A program made the translations under genes and the position numbers. The notes beneath the pieces were generated by a model. It was not told the origin of the DNA. It did no database searches and saw nothing but the letters and a program-made list of their open reading frames with translations. From AV69 sp036498205 (GTDB lineage: Bacteria > Verrucomicrobiota > Verrucomicrobiia > Chthoniobacterales > UBA10450), in the NCBI GenBank assembly GCA_036498205.1, contig DASXIC010000034.1:1-14912 (forward strand): a DNA stretch of 14,912 nt. Reading direction: 5' to 3'. Shown here one piece after another: positions 1-7,718 of the stretch. The stretch's first letter is position 1. Each line of letters opens with the position of its first letter.

Positions 1-55
1 GGTAAAGTTCCAGCCTTCCAAGCTGGCCATGCGGGTTCGATTCCCGTTGCCCGCT
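1..55 (+). tRNA. tRNA-Gly (anticodon UCC), 5' end cut by window
   Basis: This is the 3' portion of a tRNA. The anticodon stem is 10-14 paired with 22-26 (five Watson-Crick pairs) around loop 15-21, with anticodon TCC at 17-19, which reads glycine codons GGA/GGG. The T arm is 31-35 / 43-47 with the loop TTCGATT between them. The 3' acceptor strand is TGCCCGC at 48-54, and T55 is the discriminator base expected for bacterial tRNA-Gly. CCA is not encoded (CAT follows), so it must be added after transcription. The 5' acceptor strand and most of the D arm lie outside the window. Confidence 0.93.
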
Positions 56-230
56 CATCCTGAGGGCTGCTCGAAACGGGCACGCTGACTGCTCGAACAC
101 CCATCGACGTGGCAAAAAAGCCGGGTCCGATACGCCCTTGATCAACGAAAAAACCATTGCCCTAACGAACCTACGCCTCTACGCTCGGCACGCTCAGAAC
201 GCTCAGAATTGAATTACGGGGAAAACGGAG
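56..230. other. Spacer between tRNA-Gly and the beta-barrel gene
   Basis: No ORF or RNA gene is supported here. The octamer TGCTCGAA occurs twice as a direct repeat (about 68-75 and 91-98). A short 9-base tandem repeat lies at 181-207. A purine-rich stretch with GGGG and GGAG runs into the ATG at 231 and may serve as the ribosome-binding region. I see no convincing -35/-10 pair and no hairpin with a U-tract to end the tRNA transcript. Confidence 0.5.
181..207 (+). repeat. Three tandem 9-base repeats
   Basis: ACGCTCGGC (181-189), ACGCTCAGA (190-198) and ACGCTCAGA (199-207) stand in tandem. The last two copies are identical and the first differs at two positions. They lie 24-50 bases upstream of the beta-barrel start, within its likely 5' leader or promoter. 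This could be polymerase slippage or a set of short binding sites; nothing in the sequence decides between them. Confidence 0.75.
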
Positions 231-1652
231 ATGCATCAGCTTCGACGGTACAGAAATCTAGTCGGGCTATGCCTCCTGCTCTACACGTTAGAACCGCATC
301 AATCTAGCTTGGCGCAGGAAGTGGTAACCTCCGACAGTGGCGAGACTGAACCGGTCGTCGAGACCCAGGCACCTGTTGAAACTCAGCCGCCCATAACTGC
401 CCTTACGACTAATGGAGCCTTGGGGCTGCCTTCAGGGCAGCCAATTTATAGCAGCAGCCTGGATGGCCCCGTACCGGCTTTCGCGACCAGCAACAATGCC
501 AATCTCGCAATTCCCGCCGGCCGCCGTATCCATTTGTCGCTAGCCCTTGGTGCTGGCTACGACGACAATATCAATAGTTCCAGTATAGATCAAACCGGCT
601 CCGCTTTCGTCAACGCATCGCTTGGTTTGCGCTACGAATTTGGCAGTGCACGAACCCAATTTTTGGCCCAGGCCGGCGGCGCGCTCACCGACTATTTCGA
701 CCGGCCAGGACAGGGAAGTCCCGATTACAGTGGTTATTTGGGGTTACAACTTACCCATCAGCTTTCGCCTCGCATGATATTCGGGATGAATGTTTATGCG
801 ACCTATACCTCCGAACCTAACTTCAATCTGAACCTCGGCATTAACAGGCGAGTGGGAAGTTATATTTATTCGACCAATCAGCTAACGCTCAGTTATCTGT
901 GGACTCCTCGGTTTTCGACATTATCAAGTTATACCCTTAGCGCGTTCTTTCAGCAGGGACAGAATAACCAGCCTACGACGCCAGGTGATCTGTCGAATAT
1001 TGGAAATTCACAAGACCGAATCGAGAACACGTTCAGCAATCAATTTCGCTACCTGCTTTTGCCTACAACAACGGTGTTGATCGAATATCGGCTGGGATTC
1101 ATTACCTATCAACAAAACAGCGCCTTCGACTCGATCACGAACTCTCTTCTCGCCGGATTCGACCATACCTTTACTCCGCGCCTGAATGTCTCTTTCCGCG
1201 GCGGCGGCGAATATCGCACCTACCAAAGCACCGGTGATTCTCTGTCGCCAACTTTCGATGCAACGGTCAATTACATATTAGGCAGGCGGTCTTCGCTGAG
1301 CTTGCTTGCTAATTATAGTCTGCAGCCAGCAGATATTCCCGGTAGCTCGGACCGAACGGCGTTTCGCACTGGGATAAACGGCAGGTATAACTGGACGGCG
1401 CGGATCTCGTCCACTATCGGCTTCATTTACGAGCATGACGACTACGGCAGCAACAATAGCGGCACTGGAGTAGCCGTGGTCGGACCCACTTTTTCTGAGG
1501 ACACGCTTAACCTGGCTTTGTCAACGCGCTATGCGATTAGACGTTACTTAGGCATTCAGGCGAGCTATAATTTCACCGATGTCATCTCGGGCCAGTCAAT
1601 GCGCGGCTACACCCGCAATCACATTTCAGCGGGAATCGATTTCACCTTTTAA
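231..1652 (+). CDS. Outer-membrane beta-barrel protein (BBP2-like), function unknown
   Basis: This is a 473-residue exported protein. Residues 1-28 look like a signal peptide: basic MHQLRRYR, a hydrophobic core at about 10-20, and probable cleavage after SLA (residue 28). A low-complexity Pro/Thr/Glu segment follows (about 30-95). From about residue 100 to the end there are many alternating aromatic/polar strands with Tyr/Phe at strand ends, starting near a GYDDNI motif, which is common in the BBP2/EpsL-like putative barrel families. The protein ends in Phe (ISAGIDFTF), the usual recognition signal for the BAM insertion machinery. The start is supported by GGAG directly before the ATG and by the signal peptide. 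No substrate or pathway can be read, since both neighbours (a tRNA and convergent pgsA) are uninformative. Barrel and location are fairly sure; family membership is a guess from pattern. Confidence 0.8.
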   Translation: MHQLRRYRNLVGLCLLLYTLEPHQSSLAQEVVTSDSGETEPVVETQAPVETQPPITALTTNGALGLPSGQPIYSSSLDGPVPAFATSNNANLAIPAGRRIHLSLALGAGYDDNINSSSIDQTGSAFVNASLGLRYEFGSARTQFLAQAGGALTDYFDRPGQGSPDYSGYLGLQLTHQLSPRMIFGMNVYATYTSEPNFNLNLGINRRVGSYIYSTNQLTLSYLWTPRFSTLSSYTLSAFFQQGQNNQPTTPGDLSNIGNSQDRIENTFSNQFRYLLLPTTTVLIEYRLGFITYQQNSAFDSITNSLLAGFDHTFTPRLNVSFRGGGEYRTYQSTGDSLSPTFDATVNYILGRRSSLSLLANYSLQPADIPGSSDRTAFRTGINGRYNWTARISSTIGFIYEHDDYGSNNSGTGVAVVGPTFSEDTLNLALSTRYAIRRYLGIQASYNFTDVISGQSMRGYTRNHISAGIDFTF

Positions 1653-1680
1653 CTTTCGAATTACCCAAGAGCGTTCAAAA

Positions 1681-2259
1681 CTATACTTCGCTGGCGACGA
1701 CGCTGCGATGTCGCCAGGCATATCCCAGTCCGGAATAAAGAGTTAAGGCGACGGTCAGCCATACCAGGACCGAACCCGCTTCATTCCAGGCGCGTTGCCA
1801 CCAGGGCGACCGTACGCTCATCCCGCTCCATTCGGCCGTCGCCAGCAAAGTCAGAAAAAACAGGACGGTGATGATCTGCCAGGAAGTCTTGTGTTTTCCC
1901 AACCGTTCAGCCGAAAGAACCTGACCCTTTGCCGTTGCCATCAAACGCAGGCCAGTAATTAGAAACTCGCGACCAACTACGATTGTCGCCGCCCAGGCTG
2001 GAATCGCTCTCAAAGGCACTAGTGAAATGAAGGCGGCCGCAATCATGATCTTGTCGACCAACGGGTCCATCAATCGGCCGAAATCGGTGACCGTCTGGTA
2101 GCGCCGCGCAATTTCGCCATCAAAGAAATCCGTAATTCCTGCAATCAAGAAAATAACCAGGGCAGCGGTATGTGCATATCGCCAGGGTGAACTCAGGGCA
2201 GCGACGAAGACAACCGTTAAAGCCAGGCGGCTTAGCGTAAGGCGATTTGCCCAATTCAT
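1681..2259 (-). CDS. pgsA: CDP-diacylglycerol--glycerol-3-phosphate 3-phosphatidyltransferase
   Basis: This integral membrane enzyme makes phosphatidylglycerophosphate from CDP-diacylglycerol and glycerol-3-phosphate, the committed step to phosphatidylglycerol and cardiolipin. The CDP-alcohol phosphotransferase signature DGx2ARx8Gx3Dx3D is complete: D47-G48, A51-R52, G61, D65 and D69, plus the upstream D44. The N-terminus MNWANRLTLSRL is typical of PgsA (usually NxPNxLTxxR). Hydrophobic segments lie at about 12-24, 30-43, 72-95, 127-142 and 160-180. At 192 residues it has the usual length. Its ATG shares one base with the moaE stop (TAATG at 2257-2261 on the minus strand), so it is probably translated by coupling behind moaE. 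It converges with the beta-barrel gene, with a 28-base gap. Other CDP-alcohol transferases such as phosphatidylserine synthase are possible but fit the N-terminus less well. Confidence 0.93.
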   Translation of the reverse strand: MNWANRLTLSRLALTVVFVAALSSPWRYAHTAALVIFLIAGITDFFDGEIARRYQTVTDFGRLMDPLVDKIMIAAAFISLVPLRAIPAWAATIVVGREFLITGLRLMATAKGQVLSAERLGKHKTSWQIITVLFFLTLLATAEWSGMSVRSPWWQRAWNEAGSVLVWLTVALTLYSGLGYAWRHRSVVASEV

Positions 2260-2687
2260 TATGCGCCTTGGATACTTTCTTTTGTCACCTGCCGCGCCGG
2301 CCGGAAAATCGGCGTCTTCCAGATGGGAACGCGTTTTTTCAGCTCATCGACCATCCATTTGCCCGCATCAAATGCAGCTGCGCGATGTGCCGCTGCGACG
2401 CGGAGGAAAAGGGATGTCTCTCCCGCGGGAACACGGCCGATTCGATGATGAAGTCTCACTGCCAAAAGACCAAACCGTTCGGCCCCTTCTTCAGCCACAA
2501 GCCGCAGTTGTTGCTCGGCCATGTCTCGATGGGCTTCATAATCGATTCCCAAAATCGGCTCACCATTTTCCAGGGGACGCACGTTACCGAAGAAATCGGC
2601 AATCGCGCCGGCGTTGCACACTTCGGGCCGGGAATCGAAAGTGAGAGGCCCTTCGACCAAGGCGACGTCGCAAACGTGATTTGCCAT
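2259..2687 (-). CDS. moaE: Molybdopterin synthase catalytic (large) subunit MoaE
   Basis: MoaE, with the thiocarboxylated small subunit MoaD, inserts the dithiolene sulfurs into precursor Z (cyclic pyranopterin monophosphate) to form molybdopterin for molybdenum enzymes. The 142-residue protein has the family landmarks: FFGNVR at 32-37 (the conserved Arg is R37), HHRIG at 80-84, AHR at 100-102 and LKKRVPIWK at 116-124. K117 and K124 match the two catalytic lysines of E. coli MoaE, with the same 7-residue spacing. It is the first gene of a two-gene unit with pgsA, and its stop overlaps the pgsA start by one base. There is no moaD, moaC or moaA nearby, so the partner must be encoded elsewhere. 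The ATG chosen gives the normal N-terminus; no strong Shine-Dalgarno precedes it. Confidence 0.93.
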   Translation of the reverse strand: MANHVCDVALVEGPLTFDSRPEVCNAGAIADFFGNVRPLENGEPILGIDYEAHRDMAEQQLRLVAEEGAERFGLLAVRLHHRIGRVPAGETSLFLRVAAAHRAAAFDAGKWMVDELKKRVPIWKTPIFRPARQVTKESIQGA

Positions 2688-2756
2688 GGGCTGAACTTGC
2701 TCGTTTAATGCCTTTGCACGCCGTTTCGGCGCGCATCAAAGCAGATACTTAAAATC
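2688..2756. promoter_or_regulatory. Divergent intergenic region between moaE and gnd
   Basis: This 69-base region separates two divergent starts and so must carry both promoters unless these lie inside the neighbouring genes. It contains an AT-rich stretch before gnd (ACTTAAAATC) and a CG-rich segment (GCCGTTTCGGCGCGC) that could form a small GCCG/CGGC hairpin. I cannot assign -35/-10 boxes with confidence. Confidence 0.4.
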
Positions 2757-4238
2757 ATGACGACGCAATCGGATATTGGAGTGATCGGGCTCGCAGTAAT
2801 GGGAGCCAACCTGGCATTGAACATGGAATCCAAGGGGTTTCCCGTCGCGGTCTTCAATCGCACGACAGAGGTGACGGAGAAATTCGCCAAGACGCGTGCG
2901 CAGGGAAAAATGGTCACTTCAACGCATACGATCCAGGAATTCGTCGGCGCGCTCAAACGGCCTCGCAAAGCGATGATCATGGTAAAGGCGGGCGCACCAG
3001 TCGACCAGGTGCTCGGCGAACTCGTACCGCTGATGGAAAAGGGAGACGTGATTATCGACGGCGGGAACTCGCTCTTCACCGACACCCAGCGACGCTGCAA
3101 AGACCTGGAAGCCCAAGGTTTTCATTTCATCGGATGTGGAGTTTCGGGCGGCGAAGAGGGAGCCTTGAAGGGACCGTCGCTCATGCCGGGGGGAACACGC
3201 GAAGGCTACGAATTGATCGCGCCGATCTTCCGGAAGATCGCGGCGCAAGTGGATGGCGAGCCGTGTTGCCGCTACATGGGCCCGGATGGCGCCGGCCATT
3301 ATGTGAAAATGGTGCATAACGGCATTGAATACGGCGACATGCAGTTGATCTGCGAAGCCTACGCCATCATGAAGGATGTCCTTGGCCTTCAGGCAGACGA
3401 GATGGCCGGGATATTCGCTGAGTGGAACCGAGGTGCCCTCGAAAGTTATCTTATCGAGATCACGGCCAACATTTTCCGGAAAAGGGACCCGGATACAGGA
3501 AAGCCGTTGGTCGACGTTATTCTGGATAAAGCCGGACAAAAAGGCACCGGGCTGTGGACACTGCAGTCGGCCCTCAAGGAGTCGGTGGTGATCTCAACCA
3601 TCAACGCGGCAGTCGAAGCCCGGATAATCTCATCGCGCAAAGAGGAGCGTGTTGCGGCAGCAAAGATTTTGCCGCAACCGAAGCCGTCCGCATTTACCGG
3701 TGACCGCAAGGAGTTAATCGGCGCCGTCCACGATGCACTCTATGCCTCGAAAATTGTCTCTTATGCACAGGGGATCGAACTTCTCAACGCGGCCAGCGCC
3801 ACCTACGATTGGAACCTGAACTTTGGTGATATCGCCACCATTTGGCGAGGCGGTTGCATTATCCGCGCGAAATTTCTCAATCGCATTGTTGACGCTCATG
3901 CGCGCGATCCAAAGCTGCACAACCTGCTATTCGATGCGTATTTCACTGGCATCATCAGAGACACGCAGAGCAACTGGCGCGTCGCTACTTCGACCGCGAT
4001 CGGTCATGGTGTTGCGGTCCCGGCCTTCAGCGCTTCCCTGGCTTACTTCGACAGTTATCGTTCCGAGCGGTTGCCGGCGAATCTACTCCAGGCCCAACGC
4101 GATTACTTCGGCGCACACACCTACGAGCGCGTCGACAAGCCAGGCGTATTCCATACCGAATGGATAGAGTCGGGCGATGAACCGAGCGAAAAAGCGGCCG
4201 AGCCCAAGGTAGCGCCGAAGCGGCACGCGGCGGAGTAA
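2757..4238 (+). CDS. gnd: 6-phosphogluconate dehydrogenase, decarboxylating
   Basis: This enzyme oxidises 6-phosphogluconate to ribulose-5-phosphate and CO2 with NADP+, in the oxidative pentose phosphate pathway in the cytoplasm. The N-terminal Rossmann motif GVIGLAVMGANLALN spans 8-22. NRT at 34-36 is the pattern that binds the NADP 2'-phosphate. The substrate signature GVSGGEEGALKGPSLMPGG lies at 128-146, and HNGIEYGDMQ at 187-196 with K184 and E191 as the catalytic Lys/Glu pair. The family's usual end RxDKxGxFHTEW is present near 460-469. After it comes a tail of about 23 residues rich in Glu/Ala/Lys/Pro that E. coli Gnd lacks, giving 493 residues against about 468. It stands alone, with moaE divergent upstream and dnaE2 convergent downstream. 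No clear Shine-Dalgarno was seen. Confidence 0.97.
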   Translation: MTTQSDIGVIGLAVMGANLALNMESKGFPVAVFNRTTEVTEKFAKTRAQGKMVTSTHTIQEFVGALKRPRKAMIMVKAGAPVDQVLGELVPLMEKGDVIIDGGNSLFTDTQRRCKDLEAQGFHFIGCGVSGGEEGALKGPSLMPGGTREGYELIAPIFRKIAAQVDGEPCCRYMGPDGAGHYVKMVHNGIEYGDMQLICEAYAIMKDVLGLQADEMAGIFAEWNRGALESYLIEITANIFRKRDPDTGKPLVDVILDKAGQKGTGLWTLQSALKESVVISTINAAVEARIISSRKEERVAAAKILPQPKPSAFTGDRKELIGAVHDALYASKIVSYAQGIELLNAASATYDWNLNFGDIATIWRGGCIIRAKFLNRIVDAHARDPKLHNLLFDAYFTGIIRDTQSNWRVATSTAIGHGVAVPAFSASLAYFDSYRSERLPANLLQAQRDYFGAHTYERVDKPGVFHTEWIESGDEPSEKAAEPKVAPKRHAAE

Positions 4239-4453
4239 TGTTTTGGTCCGCAGCCGCGTTCCCGCAAATTTTCGTGCATGGTAGGGGCGATTGACTTCAA
4301 TCGCCTCCAACACCACGAGAGTTTCGCGAATTGAGCGGAGCCAGTACGGCTCGGACTTATTCCGGGACGATTCGATGAACCGCCCCTGCCTCTCTGACAA
4401 TCGCGCCAGCGGTTTCTTGATCGAAGCAATGGATATGACTGCCGCTGGCTATG
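4239..4453. other. Spacer between gnd and dnaE2 stops, two inverted repeats, no gene seen
   Basis: This 215-base region between convergent genes is the longest stretch without a gene. Short ORFs cross it on both strands, but they show no family motif, mostly run into gnd or dnaE2 in another frame, and have no ribosome-binding site, so I call none. It holds a tight hairpin (4284-4307) and a long-loop inverted repeat (4394-4457). Neither is followed by a U-tract on either strand, so Rho-dependent ending or simple read-through is possible. Confidence 0.6.
4284..4307. repeat. 10-bp stem, 4-base loop hairpin
   Basis: The left arm GGGGCGATTG (4284-4293) pairs with the right arm CAATCGCCTC (4298-4307) around loop ACTT. 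Nine pairs are Watson-Crick and one is G-T. It lies 46 bases past the gnd stop and could act as a transcript-end or stability hairpin, though no T-run follows on either strand. The flanking GTAGGGGCGATT style resembles dispersed intergenic palindromes known from other phyla; no second copy occurs in this window. Confidence 0.7.
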
Positions 4454-4457
4454 TCAG
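4394..4457. repeat. Imperfect inverted repeat at the dnaE2 stop
   Basis: CTGACA (4394-4399) and GCCAGCGG (4405-4412) pair with TGTCAG (4452-4457) and CCGCTGGC (4442-4449). This gives 14 pairs interrupted by a 5-versus-2-base internal loop, around a 29-base apical loop. The right arm covers the last codons and stop of dnaE2. On the minus-strand transcript it would fold at the 3' end of the dnaE2 message. A role in termination or 3' protection is possible; there is no U-tract. Confidence 0.6.
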
Positions 4458-7400
4458 TGAAAATCGTGTGATTCCGATCCGAGGAGGCCTTCGTGCGCGA
4501 GCGGTAAAATTTTGCGCGCCTTGATAAGGACCACGTTATCGGTGTTTTGGATTTCGCCTTCGATGAGGAGAAACGGTTCCTCCGTGATGAGCAGTCGGGT
4601 TCGCTCAAATAAATCCGGTGTTACGATCGCATTGGAAACACCGGTCTCATCTTCCAGGCTGATAAAGACAAATCCTTTCGCCGTTCCAGGGCGCTGACGG
4701 CAGATCACATTTCCGGCAATCTGCACCGTCGATCCATGAAGCGCGCGATGAAGATCAGTGGCCCGCCAGATATTCGGCAAACCATTTCGCAAAAGCTTCA
4801 TCGGATGCGGACCCGTCGTCAGGTCCATTGTTTGGTAATCGGCCTGGACACATTCTGGCAGTGTCATGCGGGGCAATGGCGAATCTTCCGTGCTTGGAAG
4901 AAATCGTTCCCGGAAGTCGGGCTTATCAGCTTCGCTTTTTCTTTCGAACAATCCTTCCAGCATTTCCGCTTCCACTTTCCACATAGCGTCGCGGCGATGC
5001 CGGGCGAAACAATTGAGTGCTCCGAGAAGGGCGAGGTTGCGCAGTTCCTCTTTTGTCAGCGGCACACGATGCCGGAGATCCTCCAGTGAACGGAATGGCT
5101 CCAACTGTCGTTGTCTAATAAGTTCGTCCGCGTGCTCCTGGCGTAGTCCATTTACCACACAAAAACCGAGCCGCATCGTATCGTTCGAGGTGACAGTGCA
5201 ACGCCATTCCGAGCGCGTAACGCAAACGGGTTGAATCTTCAATCCATGCCGATGCGCATCCTTCACAATCGTCGCCGGGGTATAAAACCCCATCGGCTGA
5301 TTATTGATCAGGCTGGCATAAAATTCCGGCGCGCGATGCACTTTCAAATAAGCGCTGCCATACGCGAGAATGGCGAAGCTGATGGCGTGCGATTCCGGGA
5401 AACCATACAGCGCGAAGGAGGTGATGGATTGCAGCACTTTCTCGATTACCTCCGGAGCGACGCGATTGCGCGCCATTGCTTCGCGAAGTTTTACGCTCAC
5501 TCGATTCATCCGTTCCTGCGAGCGATGAAAACTCAGAGCGCGACGCAATTCTTCCGCTTCGTCGCCGGAAAAGTTTGCCATGATCATTGCCATCTTGAGC
5601 ATCTGCTCCTGAAACAATGGAACACCGAGTGTGCGTCCAAGGACGGGCTCTAATCGTTCGTCAAAATAGGAAATCGTTTCTTTGCCGGCGCGTCGGGCCA
5701 AATAAGGGTGAACCATGTCACCTTGGATTGGTCCGGGACGAATGATCGCAACTTCAATGACGACATCGTAAAAACATTCCGGTTTCAGGCGGGGCAAGGT
5801 TGCCATTTGCGCGCGACTCTCGATTTGAAAAACGCCGATGGTATCGGCTTGTTGCATCATCTCGAATGTCTGCCGGTCATCTTTCGGAATGTGTGCCAGA
5901 TCGAGGGGACGACCGCGTTCACGACACAGCTCGAACGCGTCCTGCATCACCGACATCATGCCGAGGCCGAGGAGGTCGACTTTGACAATGCCAAGGTCTT
6001 CACAGTCATCCTTGTCCCATTGCGCGACAACGCGCCCCGGCATCGAGGCATTTTCCAGCGGAACAAATGAGCTGAGTTTATTCTGGCAAATAATCATGCC
6101 ACCGGAATGCTGGCCCAGATGCCGCGGCAATCCGTAAATCGCGCGATAGAGCGAGATGAAGGCCGGCATCCGCGGATGCGCCTTCGGCAGACCGGCCTGC
6201 TCGATCTGTGATTCCAGTTCGAGAGTGTGGGGGAAATCGCCGCTGGCGAATAAATGCGAAAAACGATCGATCACGCTCGGCGAAAAATTAAGCGCCTTGC
6301 CGATCTCGCGGGCTGCGCTCTTCCCACGATAGGTGATTACATTTGCCGTCATGGCCGCGCCATGTTTGCCATAGCGGCGATAAATTTCCTGGATCACGCG
6401 TTCCCGCCGATCGCCGCTCGGTAAATCGAGATCGATGTCCGGCCAGCCTTTCCGGCTTTCGTTCAGGAAACGTTCAAAGACGAGATGATTGCTGACTGGA
6501 TCGACCGGAGTGATACCGAGGCAAAAACAAACCGCGCTGTTCGCGGCACTGCCCCGGCCTTGCACCATAATGTTGTTTTCCCGGCAAAAGTTGATGATGT
6601 CCCAGACGATTAAGAAATAGCCGGCAAATCCGAGTCGCGTAATCAGCGACAGTTCGTCTTCGAGCTGACGTTTTACTTTTTTCGTAATGGCCTCATAACG
6701 CTGTTGCGCGCCGAAGAAGACCATCGTTCGCAGGAATGAATTCATGGTATGACCATGCGGTACCGGAAAATCGGGGAAGGCGTAGCCGATGTTTTCGAGA
6801 GAAAATTCGAGCCGATCCGCCAGCCGTTCGGTATTGGTGATTGCGTCGGGTAGATCACGAAAAATTGCGCACATTTCCGCATTTGACTTGAGATAACGCT
6901 CGGCGTTTTGGGTCAGTAATTTCCCGGCCAGATCGAGGTGAGTGTGTTCGCGAATGCAGGTGAAAACATCGAGCACCTGGCGTCCGTAAGATTCGGCATA
7001 TTGGACGCCGTTTGTGGCAAGCAAGGGCAACCGGAATTTCGATGCCAGATCGACCAGCTCCTGGTTGAGGCGATCTTCGCCGCGCAAGAAATGCCGCTGG
7101 ACTTCTACATAAACATTCTCACAACCAAACGCAGCTATTAACAGTTCGAGGCAATTGTCAGGATTCGAGTGAACATCTGAATGCTGCGGCAGGATACCGC
7201 AGCGATCTCGCTGGAAGCGGGCACCGCATCCAAAGAGCGCGATCAAACCCTGGGCAAATTCCGGCAGTTCATCCCATTTCACCCCGCATTCGCCTTTCAC
7301 TCCACTGCGCAGATGCGCTTGCGTCAGCAGTTCGCACAAGTTTTTGTAACCAAGTCGATTTGCGACAAGAACGGGCAGGAGAGCGCCGTCTTCCATTGTG

Positions 7401-7600
7401 AGTTCACAGCCGATGATTGGCCGGATTTTTTGCTCGCGCGCGGCAACAGAAAATCGCTGCGCGCCATAGACCCCATTGCGGTCGAGCAACGCCATCGCTG
7501 GCATCTCCAACCCGGCTGCAACTTCTGCCAGCTGCTCAGGAAAAGACGCTCCGCGCAAAAAGCTGAACGCGCTGCAGGCATGTAATTCCACGTAAGGCAT
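4454..7600 (-). CDS. dnaE2: Error-prone DNA polymerase III alpha subunit DnaE2 (ImuC)
   Basis: This C-family polymerase carries out damage-induced translesion synthesis and mutagenesis, normally with ImuA/ImuA' and ImuB on the sliding clamp. The N-terminal PHP domain (about 1-200) opens with VELHACSAFSFLRGAS, the DnaE2-type form in which the second His of the HxH metal motif is replaced. The polymerase catalytic aspartates are intact: D388 and D390 in WPDIDLD, and D542 in VKVDLLGLG. These sit exactly 13 residues before E. coli DnaE 401/403/555. The thumb/finger motifs GRGSAANS (348-355) and ALYGFPESHA (730-739) are also present. A C-terminal OB fold spans about 957-1030. The length of 1048 is normal for DnaE2. 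An in-frame TGA lies seven codons upstream, so this ATG is the first usable one; no Shine-Dalgarno is visible. It lies 118 bases behind the imuB remnant and is probably in the same LexA-controlled transcript. Confidence 0.97.
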   Translation of the reverse strand: MPYVELHACSAFSFLRGASFPEQLAEVAAGLEMPAMALLDRNGVYGAQRFSVAAREQKIRPIIGCELTMEDGALLPVLVANRLGYKNLCELLTQAHLRSGVKGECGVKWDELPEFAQGLIALFGCGARFQRDRCGILPQHSDVHSNPDNCLELLIAAFGCENVYVEVQRHFLRGEDRLNQELVDLASKFRLPLLATNGVQYAESYGRQVLDVFTCIREHTHLDLAGKLLTQNAERYLKSNAEMCAIFRDLPDAITNTERLADRLEFSLENIGYAFPDFPVPHGHTMNSFLRTMVFFGAQQRYEAITKKVKRQLEDELSLITRLGFAGYFLIVWDIINFCRENNIMVQGRGSAANSAVCFCLGITPVDPVSNHLVFERFLNESRKGWPDIDLDLPSGDRRERVIQEIYRRYGKHGAAMTANVITYRGKSAAREIGKALNFSPSVIDRFSHLFASGDFPHTLELESQIEQAGLPKAHPRMPAFISLYRAIYGLPRHLGQHSGGMIICQNKLSSFVPLENASMPGRVVAQWDKDDCEDLGIVKVDLLGLGMMSVMQDAFELCRERGRPLDLAHIPKDDRQTFEMMQQADTIGVFQIESRAQMATLPRLKPECFYDVVIEVAIIRPGPIQGDMVHPYLARRAGKETISYFDERLEPVLGRTLGVPLFQEQMLKMAMIMANFSGDEAEELRRALSFHRSQERMNRVSVKLREAMARNRVAPEVIEKVLQSITSFALYGFPESHAISFAILAYGSAYLKVHRAPEFYASLINNQPMGFYTPATIVKDAHRHGLKIQPVCVTRSEWRCTVTSNDTMRLGFCVVNGLRQEHADELIRQRQLEPFRSLEDLRHRVPLTKEELRNLALLGALNCFARHRRDAMWKVEAEMLEGLFERKSEADKPDFRERFLPSTEDSPLPRMTLPECVQADYQTMDLTTGPHPMKLLRNGLPNIWRATDLHRALHGSTVQIAGNVICRQRPGTAKGFVFISLEDETGVSNAIVTPDLFERTRLLITEEPFLLIEGEIQNTDNVVLIKARKILPLAHEGLLGSESHDFH

Positions 7601-7718
7601 GAAGTAGGAGTCGCAACAGCGTCATCCTGGACCAGACGAAACACATTGATGAGCGGAGCAAAGGAAAAGCGTGAGCTCCTTCACTCGAATTAGGAGAATA
7701 AAAGGGATTGGATCTCCT
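7601..7718 (-). other. imuB-dnaE2 spacer with a hairpin near the imuB stop
   Basis: This 118-base spacer lies within the minus-strand unit. Directly after the imuB TAA is a strong AAGGAG-type ribosome-binding sequence with no ATG, GTG or TTG in the usual 5-12 base window behind it. ATTA..GGAGA next to the stop can pair with TCTCCTAAT (7689-7697), forming a hairpin that would hide that sequence. No LexA-like palindrome was found in the spacer, so dnaE2 seems to depend on the promoter in front of imuB. Confidence 0.5.

Noticed and set aside
1..230. tRNA-Gly 3' end as an integration (att) site
   Set aside because: No integrase gene and no visible repeat of the tRNA 3' end elsewhere in the window.
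2247..2708. 153-residue plus-strand ORF opposite moaE and the pgsA start
   Set aside because: Fully explained by the opposite frame of moaE, which has complete catalytic motifs.
4239..4453. Small genes between gnd and dnaE2 (for example plus-strand 4291-4524)
   Set aside because: No ribosome-binding site, no recognisable domain, and the frame runs into dnaE2 antisense.
7324..7644. 106-residue minus-strand ORF starting in the imuB-dnaE2 spacer
   Set aside because: Runs out of frame through the dnaE2 N-terminus and has no recognisable motif; the dnaE2 frame is clearly the real one.
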